From NCBI RefSeq assembly GCF_009729095.1, contig NZ_VTGX01000005.1:310001-374000 (forward strand): a stretch of DNA of 64,000 nucleotides, given 5' to 3'. How positions within the stretch are numbered: the first letter of the stretch is position 1; each line of letters starts with the position of its first letter. Made by a program: the position numbers and the translations under genes. Below are positions 9,669 through 18,889 of the stretch, piece after piece. The DNA comes from Mycolicibacterium sp. CBMA 247. Its GTDB lineage: Bacteria > Actinomycetota > Actinomycetes > Mycobacteriales > Mycobacteriaceae. The notes beneath the pieces are model-generated. The model saw only the letters and a list, made by a program, of their open reading frames with translations. It was not told the origin of the DNA and made no database searches.

Positions 9669-10313
9669 ATGGCGCATAGCAAAAAAAGCCATATACGACG
9701 GACCGGCCACATTCCCGGCCCATCGGGACCCCATGTGCCTAATCGGCCTCTGCACAGCGTCGAGGCACTGCCCACGACCAGCCACGACGCGTCCCTCTGG
9801 GGGCGCCGCCGGGTGCTGCTGCTCAACTCCACCTATGAACCGCTGACGGCGCTGCCGCTGCGGCGCGCGGTGATCATGGTGATGTGTGGCAAAGCCGACG
9901 TCGTGCACGACGACCCGTCGGGGCCGGTGATCCATTCGGCCACTCGCACCATCATGGTGCCCTCGGTGATCCGGCTGCGCACCTTCGTGCGGGTGCCGTA
10001 CCGGGCCCGCATCCCGATGACCCGGGCCGCACTCATGCATCGCGACCGCTTCCACTGCGCGTACTGCGGTGGGCGGGCCGACACGGTCGACCACGTGATC
10101 CCGCGCAGCCGTGGCGGCGAGCATTCCTGGGAGAACTGTGTGGCGGCGTGCGGGCCGTGCAACCACCGAAAGGCCGACCGGCTGCTGGCTGAGCTCGGCT
10201 GGTCACTGCGGTGCGTGCCGATGCCGCCGAAGGGTCAGCACTGGAGACTGCTCTCGACGATCAAGGAGCTCGACCCGGCCTGGGTGCGCTATCTCGGTGA
10301 GGGCGCGGCCTGA
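9669..10313 (+). CDS. HNH endonuclease domain protein (Rv2469c-like)
   Basis: A 214-residue protein. After a basic, proline-rich N-terminus comes a region RRRVLLLNSTYEPLTALPLRRA typical of the HNH family that resembles McrA-like nucleases. The nuclease core follows: HCAYCGGRADTVDHVIPRSR and CGPCNHRKADRLL, with two Cys pairs for zinc and a DH catalytic step. The start at ATG 9669 is preceded by GGAGG at 9660-9664. Homologues are conserved across actinobacteria, including reduced genomes, which argues against a simple selfish homing nuclease. The substrate is unknown. It is followed closely by ctaJ. Confidence 0.85.
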   Translation: MAHSKKSHIRRTGHIPGPSGPHVPNRPLHSVEALPTTSHDASLWGRRRVLLLNSTYEPLTALPLRRAVIMVMCGKADVVHDDPSGPVIHSATRTIMVPSVIRLRTFVRVPYRARIPMTRAALMHRDRFHCAYCGGRADTVDHVIPRSRGGEHSWENCVAACGPCNHRKADRLLAELGWSLRCVPMPPKGQHWRLLSTIKELDPAWVRYLGEGAA

Positions 10314-10360
10314 CGCCCGACTTGCTGGGCACTCTCGGAGCGTCGGTGCTTTGCGGCTGA

Positions 10361-10366
10361 TACGGT
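10361..10366 (+). promoter_or_regulatory. -10 element TACGGT for a leaderless ctaJ mRNA
   Basis: TACGGT is followed by six bases and then the GTG start at 10373. There is no Shine-Dalgarno sequence, so transcription is predicted to begin at the start codon. Confidence 0.5.
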
Positions 10367-10372
10367 TTGCGC

Positions 10373-10606
10373 GTGAGCACAGCACTTACCCATTCCCTCC
10401 TCGGAGGGGTTCCGCTGGTGTTGTTCGTGGTCCTGGCGTTGATCTTCATGACCCGCAGGGGACCGCATCCGGCTACCTACAAGATGTCCGAGCCGTGGAC
10501 CCACGAGCCCATCCTGTGGGCTGCGGAGGAACCGCAGGACCACGGACATGGCGGGCATGATTCACACGGCGTGACAATCGGAGGCGGCGCAAGTGGCAAG
10601 TGGTAG
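10373..10606 (+). CDS. ctaJ: aa3-type cytochrome oxidase subunit CtaJ
   Basis: A 77-residue protein with one hydrophobic helix at about residues 7-27, starting MSTALTHSLLGGVPLVLF, then a short basic stop MTRRG and a conserved SEPWTHEPILWAAEE segment. The C-terminus is His- and Gly-rich. This matches the small actinobacterial subunit CtaJ found in the cytochrome bcc-aa3 supercomplex, so it should sit in the plasma membrane with the oxidase. The GTG at 10373 was chosen because a -10 element lies just before it. The next gene begins 14 bases before its stop, which suggests translational coupling. Confidence 0.85.
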   Translation: MSTALTHSLLGGVPLVLFVVLALIFMTRRGPHPATYKMSEPWTHEPILWAAEEPQDHGHGGHDSHGVTIGGGASGKW

Positions 10607-11075
10607 CCAGACATCTCAGCTCGCGACCACCACTCAGGAACTGGAGCTGCCCTACGGCTACGCCCTGACCTACAGCGGTCGGATCTCCGGGGTTACCGAG
10701 CCCGGTGAGCTGTCGGTGCATTACCCGTTCCCGACGGTGGACCTCGTCGTGCTCGATGATGCGCTGAAGTACGGCTCGCGGGCGGCCGAGGCCCGGTTCG
10801 CGGTCTACATCGGCAATCTCGGTGCGGACACCGCGGCCACGGCACGCGAGATCCTGGCCGAGGTGCCGACCCCGAACAATGCGGTGCTGCTCGCGGTCTC
10901 ACCTGACCAGCACGCGATCGAGGTCGTCTACGGCGCCGACGTCAAGGGCCGTGGCATCGACGAGGCGGCCCCGCTGGGCGTCTCGGCGGCCGCCGCGTCC
11001 TTCAAGGAAGGCAACTTGATCGATGGCCTGATCAGCGCCGTGCGCGTGCTGTCGGCCGGCGTTTCCCCGGCCTGA
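10593..11075 (+). CDS. DUF5130 family protein, TPM-like fold
   Basis: A 160-residue protein with a single soluble domain of the DUF5130 type (mycobacterial Rv2468c group). The visible features are a strand- and helix-rich TPM-like pattern, including NNAVLLAVSPDQHAIEVVYG, and a conserved N-terminal ELPYGYALTYSGRIS. It has no signal peptide. The GTG start follows GGAGG by about eight bases and overlaps ctaJ. The fixed pairing with ctaJ suggests a role at the bcc-aa3 respiratory complex; a homologue has been reported with that complex in M. smegmatis, as far as I recall. This is inference from context rather than from active-site residues. Confidence 0.75.
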   Translation: MASGSQTSQLATTTQELELPYGYALTYSGRISGVTEPGELSVHYPFPTVDLVVLDDALKYGSRAAEARFAVYIGNLGADTAATAREILAEVPTPNNAVLLAVSPDQHAIEVVYGADVKGRGIDEAAPLGVSAAAASFKEGNLIDGLISAVRVLSAGVSPA

Positions 11076-11101
11076 TTCTCAGGTCTTCAGCAGCTAGCAC
11101 C

Positions 11102-11143
11102 GCGAGCGTGCGTGTTTGTCGGCAGACGAACACGCACGCTCGC
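11102..11143 (+). terminator. Bidirectional hairpin between convergent genes (GCGAGC type)
   Basis: Perfect 15-base arms at 11102-11116 and 11129-11143. Pairing extends inward through a G-T wobble and three more pairs to a GGCA loop at 11121-11124, about 19 pairs in all. It lies between two convergent genes and has no T-tract, so it would act as a symmetric terminator for both strands. Confidence 0.65.
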
Positions 11144-11159
11144 TGCGTTGTGGGCTCTA

Positions 11160-11501
11160 CTAACCCACCAGCTCGTTGCGAATCTCCACGTAGCGCGTCA
11201 AGAATGCGCGCTCGTCGAGCCGTTTACGCCGCATCCAGGTACTGACCTCGAAGTTGCACTTGCTGGCATTGCACGACGCGCATGCGGGCACCACGTTGTC
11301 GGCCGTATAGCGCCCGCCCCGCGAGATGGCCATCACGCAGTCCTTCTGGAACGGGCCGGCAGTGCTGCCGCAGTAGGCGCATCCGCCCCACGCCGCTTTG
11401 ATCGCATCCCATTGCTCGTCGGTGAGGTCGTGGACGACGAGGTCCATCCGGCGCTTGCGCTTGCGGGCAGCCCGTGCCGCGCGGGTTCGACTGACCGCCA
11501 T
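11160..11501 (-). CDS. Small HNH endonuclease
   Basis: A 113-residue HNH protein starting MAVSRTRAARAARKRKRRMD, a very basic N-terminus suited to DNA binding. The core has GGCAYCGSTAGPFQKDCVMAISRGG and ACASCNASK, giving two CxxC zinc pairs and a degenerate D-x-x-I substitute for the usual DH. The start at 11501 is supported by a -10 element six bases upstream. It lies between two inverted repeats (11102-11143 and 11522-11581), which makes it a self-contained transcription unit. Substrate and role are unknown; small HNH proteins of this type can be repair, restriction or mobile-element nucleases. Confidence 0.75.
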   Translation of the reverse strand: MAVSRTRAARAARKRKRRMDLVVHDLTDEQWDAIKAAWGGCAYCGSTAGPFQKDCVMAISRGGRYTADNVVPACASCNASKCNFEVSTWMRRKRLDERAFLTRYVEIRNELVG

Positions 11502-11507
11502 CACCAC

Positions 11508-11513
11508 AGCGTA
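11508..11513 (-). promoter_or_regulatory. -10 element TACGCT for a leaderless HNH mRNA
   Basis: On the reverse strand TACGCT is followed by GTGGTG and the ATG at 11501, with no separate ribosome binding site. The element lies just downstream of the pepN terminator hairpin. Confidence 0.5.
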
Positions 11514-11521
11514 TGAGCCGG

Positions 11522-11581
11522 GCGAGCGACCGCGTCTGTACGGCAATCACGGCGTGTCGCCGTACAAACACGGTCGCTCGC
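11522..11581 (-). terminator. Long hairpin after pepN (GCGAGC type)
   Basis: Arms of 23 bases at 11522-11544 and 11559-11581, with two mismatched positions and a 14-base loop. It begins with GCGAGC and ends with GCTCGC, like the hairpin at 11102. It lies 15 bases after the pepN stop and directly upstream of the small HNH promoter, so it most likely ends pepN transcription. Confidence 0.65.
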
Positions 11582-11595
11582 GGTGCAGAAGGAAA

Positions 11596-14181
<2,586 letters not shown>

Positions 14182-14187
14182 GCGTCC

Positions 14188-14193
14188 AACCTA
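14188..14193 (-). promoter_or_regulatory. -10 element TAGGTT for leaderless pepN mRNA
   Basis: TAGGTT on the reverse strand lies six bases before the GTG start codon of pepN. Confidence 0.45.
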
Positions 14194-14218
14194 TCGGCTG
14201 GCCGCCCGCGGGGCCCGG

Positions 14219-14602
14219 CTACCGGGGGAAGCCGGCGATCCCGCTGAGTGCGTTCAGTGCGCCCAGGTTGTTCAGGATCGAGCCGTCACTGATCGACGAC
14301 ATCATCTGAGGGCAGTACATCTGGATCGCGATGCCGGTGAAGAACGAGGCCATCTGTGGGGACATGCCGCCGTCGCCGCGCATCTGGGAGGCGACTGACG
14401 CGAAGTTCTTGCCGGGTTCGACCAGCATCGGACAAACGTCCTGGCCGAGCGCGACGGTTGCGTTCGGGTCGCCGTAGCCGACACCGGCGTTGTTGAGGGC
14501 GTTCAGAAACGAGTCGTCCGTCGGATCGGCCTGCGCCGGAGCAGCCAACGCAAGGGCAACGGCGACGACACCGGCGGTCGTCAGGAAGGCGCGAGCGGCC
14601 AT
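14219..14602 (-). CDS. Secreted DUF732 domain protein
   Basis: A 127-residue exported protein. The start MAARAFLTTAGVVAVALALA is a classical signal peptide, with probable cleavage after APAQA near residue 26. The mature part has the DUF732 pattern: DDSFLNALNNAGVGYGDPN, a Cys in DVCPMLVEPG and a second Cys in QMYCPQM, likely forming one disulfide. ATG 14602 is preferred because GAGGAGC lies about six bases before it. DUF732 proteins are abundant in mycobacteria and found at the cell surface, with no established biochemical role. The gene lies 37 bases upstream of the pepN start and in the same direction. Confidence 0.85.
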   Translation of the reverse strand: MAARAFLTTAGVVAVALALAAPAQADPTDDSFLNALNNAGVGYGDPNATVALGQDVCPMLVEPGKNFASVASQMRGDGGMSPQMASFFTGIAIQMYCPQMMSSISDGSILNNLGALNALSGIAGFPR

Positions 14603-14809
14603 ATTCAAGCTCCTCAGCTATCACGCAGAACCCTCACGGCGCTCTGCTCACTTGGGCAACAGTGGTTGACCAGGGTCACAGGAACAACACATTTCGGTAA
14701 AAGTTCGCCCACTATGCGTTTCCTGTGCCGCTGCCGTGACTTGGACGTGCAAGCCGACATGCGAGACAACATGGATATCGCAATTCAGGCCGGGATGGTT
14801 ACCAGTATC

Positions 14810-14837
14810 GGGAACATCTCGAGGAGGGTGCACAGTT
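14810..14837 (+). promoter_or_regulatory. SigH/SigE-type promoter for the Rv2466c-like gene
   Basis: GGGAAC at 14810-14815 and GTT at 14835-14837 are separated by 19 bases, matching the ECF sigma pattern GGAA-N18-20-GTT used by mycobacterial SigH. The M. tuberculosis orthologue of the downstream gene is known as a SigH target. The leader also carries an AGAGGA ribosome binding site at 14871-14876. Confidence 0.55.
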
Positions 14838-14856
14838 GTGCTGAACACAGTTGTGC
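14830..14856 (+). repeat. Direct repeat of a palindromic operator-like site
   Basis: CACAGTTGTGC occurs at 14831-14841 and again at 14846-14856, with a 15-base period. Each copy is nearly symmetric (GCACA-GT-TGTGC in the first). The first copy overlaps the -10 part of the SigH-type promoter, so a bound repressor would block it. Confidence 0.45.
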
Positions 14857-14883
14857 CCTGAACCACGCCGAGAGGACGCGTAA

Positions 14884-15492
14884 ATGGCTCAAAAAGATGT
14901 CGCCGGTTTCTGGTTCGACCCGCTGTGCCCGTGGTGCTGGATCACCTCGCGCTGGATCCTCGAAGTGCAGGAGGTGCGTGACATCGACGTGCAGTTCCAC
15001 GTCATGAGCCTCGCGGTGCTCAACGAGGGTCGTGACTTGCCCGAGAACTATCAGGAATTGATGAAACACGCCTGGGGTCCGGTGCGGGTTGCCATAGCCG
15101 CCGAGCAGCTCAAGGGCGCGGAGATCCTCTCGCCCCTCTACACCGCGATGGGCTTCCGGATTCACAACCTGGACAACAAGGATCTCGGCGACGTGATCGC
15201 TCAGTCCCTGGAAGAAGTCGGACTGCCCGCCGAGCTGGCCGAGGCCGCCACCACCGACAAGTACGACGACGCATTGCGCAAGAGCCACCACGCCGGCATG
15301 GACGCCGTGGGTGAGGATGTCGGCACCCCTACCATCCACGTCAACGGTGTCGCGTTCTTCGGCCCGGTGCTTTCCAAGATCCCGCGCGGTGAAGAGGCCG
15401 GCAAGCTCTGGGATGCGTCGGTGACGTTCGCGTCGTACCCGCATTTCTGGGAGCTCAAGCGCTCCCGCAGCGAGCCTCCGGAGTTCGACTGA
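14884..15492 (+). CDS. Mycothiol-dependent nitroreductase, DsbA family (Rv2466c-like)
   Basis: A 202-residue thioredoxin-fold protein with the active site CPWC at Cys15 and Cys18, an all-helical insert, and a cis-proline loop GTPTIHV near residue 140. It is cytoplasmic, with no signal peptide. The family member Rv2466c is a mycothiol-dependent reductase that protects against oxidative stress and activates nitro-pro-drugs; the same role is inferred here. The start at ATG 14884 has AGAGGA seven bases upstream. It stands alone behind a SigH-type promoter. The pyrimidine operon begins 67 bases after its stop, with no clear terminator between them, so some read-through under stress is possible. 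Confidence 0.9.
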   Translation: MAQKDVAGFWFDPLCPWCWITSRWILEVQEVRDIDVQFHVMSLAVLNEGRDLPENYQELMKHAWGPVRVAIAAEQLKGAEILSPLYTAMGFRIHNLDNKDLGDVIAQSLEEVGLPAELAEAATTDKYDDALRKSHHAGMDAVGEDVGTPTIHVNGVAFFGPVLSKIPRGEEAGKLWDASVTFASYPHFWELKRSRSEPPEFD

Positions 15493-15559
15493 CCGGTAAA
15501 CCCCGGCCAAAATCGCGATTCCGGTTGCGTAACACCGCGGCTCACGCCACGGTGTACGG

Positions 15560-16957
15560 ATGACAGCGGCTGAACCCAGTACCGACGGTTCGTACCGGGA
15601 CCGCATCGCAGCGGTCGAACCGGGCGGAAACGAGTTCATCGCCGAGGCCGACCGGCACGGTAAACCCAGCCAGTTGTTCTGGACCTGGACTTCGCCGAAC
15701 CTGGAATTCGCCACGATCTTCCTGGGCGTGCTGGCGGTCTCCGTGTACGGCATGACCTTCTGGCAGGCGGTGGCAGGCCTGGCCGTGGGCACCGGGCTCG
15801 GGGCACTCGCGCACTACTTCCTGTCCAAGCGCGGGCCGCTGCACGGGGTGCCGCAGATGGTGCTGGGCCGGCTGGCGTTCGGCTTCCGGGGCAATGCCGT
15901 GCCCTCGCTGCTGATGACAGTGACCGCCGGCATCGGGTGGTTCGCGACCAACAGCGTCAGCGGCGCATTCGCGTTGTCCACCCTGTTCGGTATCGCACCG
16001 GTGCTGGCCCTGGTGTTCGTCGTCGTGGTGCAGACCGCGTTGGCGGTGTTCGGGCATAACCTGGTGCAGGCCTTCGAACGCTGGGCATTCCCGGTGCTCG
16101 CGGTGATCTTCGCGATCACCTCGGTGGTGATCCTGAGCAAGGCCGAACTGGGCGCTCCGGCGGTTGCGGGCGGTGTCGGCGGGATGGGCGGCTTCCTGCT
16201 GACCGTGGGCACCGCGTTCGGCTACGTCGCGGGTTGGGCTCCGTACGCCGCCGACTACACGCGTTACCTGCCGCGGTCGGAGGGCGGACCGCGCACCGGA
16301 TTCTTCGCGGCCGCAGGCTTGTTCGTGTCGTGCATGCTGCTGCAGACGGTGGGTGCGGCCTCGGTGACCATCGGGCCTGCGGTGTCCGACAATCCGACCG
16401 CCGCGTTCACCGCGGAGTTGGCCCCGTGGCTGGCGAGCCTGACCCTGCTGGCGATCGCGATCGGGGCCATCGCCGCCAATGCGATCAACATCTATTCGGG
16501 CGCAATGGCTTTCGTGACCATCGGGATCAAGCTGCCGCATCACATCGCGCGGGCACTGGCGACTGCGTTCTTCGGGATCGTCGGCTTCCTCATCGCCGGG
16601 TGGGCGCTGGCCGACGCCGCCGCGAGCTACGAGGCGTTCCTGCTGATCATCGCCTACTGGATCGGACCGTGGCTGGGCGTGGTGTTCGCCGACGAGTACC
16701 TGCGTGGCGATGCGCCCGTAGCGCACTTCCTCTACGACCGCTCGTACACCAACTGGCCCGGTCTGGTGTCGTTCCTGCTCGGCCTGATCGTGTCGGTGAT
16801 TTTGTTCTGCAACCAGGCGAAGTTCGTCGGGTACGTGGCCCGGGAGGTACCGCAATTGGGTGACATCACGTTCTTCGTCGGATTCCTCATCGCCGGCGCC
16901 AGCTACCTGGCGTTGTGCCGGTCCAAGCTCACCGCGGAACGGGCGGTGCTGGCATGA
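15560..16957 (+). CDS. NCS1-type purine-cytosine permease
   Basis: A 465-residue integral membrane protein with about twelve hydrophobic helices. The N-terminal cytoplasmic stretch runs to PSQLFWTWTSPNLEFA, followed by segments such as LLMTVTAGIGWFATNSVSGAFAL and YVAGWAPYAADYTRYLP, which are typical of the CodB/FCY2 nucleobase permeases. It should import cytosine or a related base with a cation. It is the first gene of a three-gene operon: its TGA overlaps the ATG of the deaminase gene. That neighbour makes cytosine the best guess for the substrate. The block is not part of the usual order between the Rv2466c and rpiB genes. Confidence 0.87.
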   Translation: MTAAEPSTDGSYRDRIAAVEPGGNEFIAEADRHGKPSQLFWTWTSPNLEFATIFLGVLAVSVYGMTFWQAVAGLAVGTGLGALAHYFLSKRGPLHGVPQMVLGRLAFGFRGNAVPSLLMTVTAGIGWFATNSVSGAFALSTLFGIAPVLALVFVVVVQTALAVFGHNLVQAFERWAFPVLAVIFAITSVVILSKAELGAPAVAGGVGGMGGFLLTVGTAFGYVAGWAPYAADYTRYLPRSEGGPRTGFFAAAGLFVSCMLLQTVGAASVTIGPAVSDNPTAAFTAELAPWLASLTLLAIAIGAIAANAINIYSGAMAFVTIGIKLPHHIARALATAFFGIVGFLIAGWALADAAASYEAFLLIIAYWIGPWLGVVFADEYLRGDAPVAHFLYDRSYTNWPGLVSFLLGLIVSVILFCNQAKFVGYVAREVPQLGDITFFVGFLIAGASYLALCRSKLTAERAVLA

Positions 16958-17394
16958 CCCCGGACCAGATGCTCGACGTTGCCGTCGAGGAGGCGCGAAA
17001 AGGGTTGGCCGAAGGCGGTATTCCGATCGGCGCCGCACTGTTCAGCTCCGACGGGACGCTGCTGGGGGCCGGCCACAACCGTCGCGTGCAGAACGACGAC
17101 CCTTCGATCCACGCCGAGACCGATGCCTTCCGGGCTGCCGGGCGCCAGCGCGGCTACCGGTCCACGATCATGGTGACGACGCTCTCGCCGTGTTGGTACT
17201 GCAGCGGGCTGGTCCGTCAGTTCAACATCGGCGCCGTGGTGATCGGGGAGAGCCGGACCTTCACCGGTGGCCACAACTGGCTGGCCGAGCACGGAGTAGC
17301 CGTTACCCTGCTCGACGATGAACGCTGCGTGGAGATGATGGAGGACTTCATCGCCGAGCGGCCGGATCTCTGGGCGGAGGACATCGGCGAATGA
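16954..17394 (+). CDS. Cytosine deaminase, fungal FCY1-like
   Basis: A 146-residue zinc deaminase of the cytidine deaminase superfamily. The motif HAE (His53, Glu55) and PCWYC (Cys80, Cys83) supply the zinc ligands and the proton shuttle. The overall sequence resembles fungal cytosine deaminase rather than bacterial CodA, which is an amidohydrolase. The C-terminus DDERC with AERPDLWAEDIGE is close to the FCY1 C-terminus as I recall it. It should convert cytosine to uracil in the cytoplasm. Both ends overlap neighbours by four bases (ATGA), so it is tightly coupled to the permease and the oxygenase. Confidence 0.87.
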   Translation: MTPDQMLDVAVEEARKGLAEGGIPIGAALFSSDGTLLGAGHNRRVQNDDPSIHAETDAFRAAGRQRGYRSTIMVTTLSPCWYCSGLVRQFNIGAVVIGESRTFTGGHNWLAEHGVAVTLLDDERCVEMMEDFIAERPDLWAEDIGE

Positions 17395-18350
17395 GCGCCA
17401 TAGCGACTGTTGACATATCTCGCTGGTACGCCGGCGGGGCCGAGGCCGACGCGGTTGCCGCCGAGGTCGATGCCGGGCTGCAGCGCGCCGGGTTCATCGT
17501 GGTCACCGGCCACGGCGTGGACACCGGGCTGGCGGCACGGGTGCGTGCGGCCAGCCGGGAGTTCTTCGCGCTGCCCGACGCGGTCAAACAGAGCTACTCG
17601 GTACCGGTCGGCGGTCACGGCTGGATCGGGCCGGGTGCCGAGGCCAACGGCTACGCCGAGGGCACCGAGACCCCGCCGGACCTCAAGGAGAGCTACAGCC
17701 TGGGCGCCGAGACCGCGACCGGCGACCCCGAGGTGGACCGGATCTGGTTCGCGCCCAACGTATGGCCGGCCGAGGTGCCGGCACTGCACGCGTTGGTCGA
17801 CGAGTACACCGCCGCCATGCGGAAGGTCTCCGACGACTTGCTGGCGTTGTTCACCCACGCCCTCGGACTGGTGGCCAATCCCTTTGTCGCCCTGGCTGAC
17901 CGGCCGACCTGGACCATGAACATCAACCACTACCCGCCGGTCAGCGTGGTGGGGGAGCCCGAGCCGGGCCAGTTCCGCATCGGCCCTCACACCGACTTCG
18001 GCACAGTGACGATCCTGGACCGCGAGCCCGGCGCAGGCGGGCTGCAGGTCTACTCCGAGCAGGAGGGCTGGGAGGACGCACCATGGGAGCCGGGATCGCT
18101 CACGGTCAATATCGGTGACCTGTTGGAGTACTGGAGCGGCCACCGCTGGCCGTCGGGCCGGCATCGTGTGCTGCCGCCACAGCCGCACGCTCCCGAAGAG
18201 GATCTGGTCTCGTTGATCTACTTCTACGAGGCCAACCACGACGCGCTGGTCACGCCGCTGGAGCCGCCCATCGGCAAGGTCGCCGGGCTGGAGTCGGTGA
18301 CTTCGTCGGCTTTCATCAAGGAACGTCTCGACGCCATCAGCATCGGCTGA
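17391..18350 (+). CDS. Isopenicillin N synthase-family 2OG/Fe(II)-type oxygenase
   Basis: A 319-residue non-haem iron oxygenase. The N-terminal DIOX_N region has VVTGHGVDTGLAARV and REFFALP. The iron ligands are His200 and Asp202 in PHTDFGTVTIL and His258 in SGRHRVLPP. The canonical Arg of the RxS motif that holds the 2-oxoglutarate carboxylate is replaced: I see DLVSLIYFYE, with Leu272 and Ser274. The co-substrate binding is therefore atypical. Fungal thymine-7-hydroxylase belongs to the same superfamily, and the gene is coupled to a cytosine permease and deaminase, so oxidation of a pyrimidine base is a plausible role. This is inference only. Confidence 0.82.
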   Translation: MSAIATVDISRWYAGGAEADAVAAEVDAGLQRAGFIVVTGHGVDTGLAARVRAASREFFALPDAVKQSYSVPVGGHGWIGPGAEANGYAEGTETPPDLKESYSLGAETATGDPEVDRIWFAPNVWPAEVPALHALVDEYTAAMRKVSDDLLALFTHALGLVANPFVALADRPTWTMNINHYPPVSVVGEPEPGQFRIGPHTDFGTVTILDREPGAGGLQVYSEQEGWEDAPWEPGSLTVNIGDLLEYWSGHRWPSGRHRVLPPQPHAPEEDLVSLIYFYEANHDALVTPLEPPIGKVAGLESVTSSAFIKERLDAISIG

Positions 18351-18404
18351 GCCGACAGTTGGGCTGGAGTGGGTGAGCCCGGGCGGGCGGCGTCGTCTGC
18401 GAGA

Positions 18405-18887
18405 ATGGCCGGCATGCGCGTCTACCTCGGTGCCGACCACGCCGGCTACGAACTCAAGCAAGCCATCCTCGAGCACCTCACCAAGAACGGCCACGAGCCG
18501 GTGGACTGCGGTGCCTTCAGCTACGACGCCGAGGACGACTACCCGGCGTTCTGCATCGCCGCCGCCGCCAAGACCGTCGCCGACCCAGGCAGCCTGGGCA
18601 TCGTGCTGGGCGGCTCGGGCAACGGCGAGCAGATCGCGGCGAACAAGGTGCCCGGCGCCCGCTGTGCCCTGGCCTGGAGCGTCGAGACCGCTGAGCTGGC
18701 CCGCCAGCACAACAACGCGCAGCTGATCGGCATCGGCGGCCGGATGCACAGCACCGAGGAGGCGCTGGCCATCGTCGACGCGTTCCTGGCCACCCCGTGG
18801 TCGGAGGCCGAGCGGCACCAGCGCCGGATCGACATCCTGGCCGCCTACGAGAAGGATCACGTGGCCCCGCCGGTACCCGGCGCCTAA
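18405..18887 (+). CDS. rpiB: Ribose-5-phosphate isomerase B
   Basis: A 160-residue RpiB that interconverts ribose 5-phosphate and ribulose 5-phosphate in the pentose phosphate pathway. Visible motifs are YLGADHAGYELK at the N-terminus and GIVLGGSGNGEQIAANKVPGAR in the middle. The Glu of SGNGEQ takes the place of the catalytic Cys of the E. coli enzyme, as in M. tuberculosis RpiB. The start is either ATG 18405 (MAGMRVY, matching the usual mycobacterial annotation) or ATG 18414. GAGAAT at 18401-18406 followed by seven bases would make 18414 a leaderless start. Nei2 follows after two bases. Confidence 0.93.
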   Translation: MAGMRVYLGADHAGYELKQAILEHLTKNGHEPVDCGAFSYDAEDDYPAFCIAAAAKTVADPGSLGIVLGGSGNGEQIAANKVPGARCALAWSVETAELARQHNNAQLIGIGGRMHSTEEALAIVDAFLATPWSEAERHQRRIDILAAYEKDHVAPPVPGA

Positions 18888-18889
18888 CC

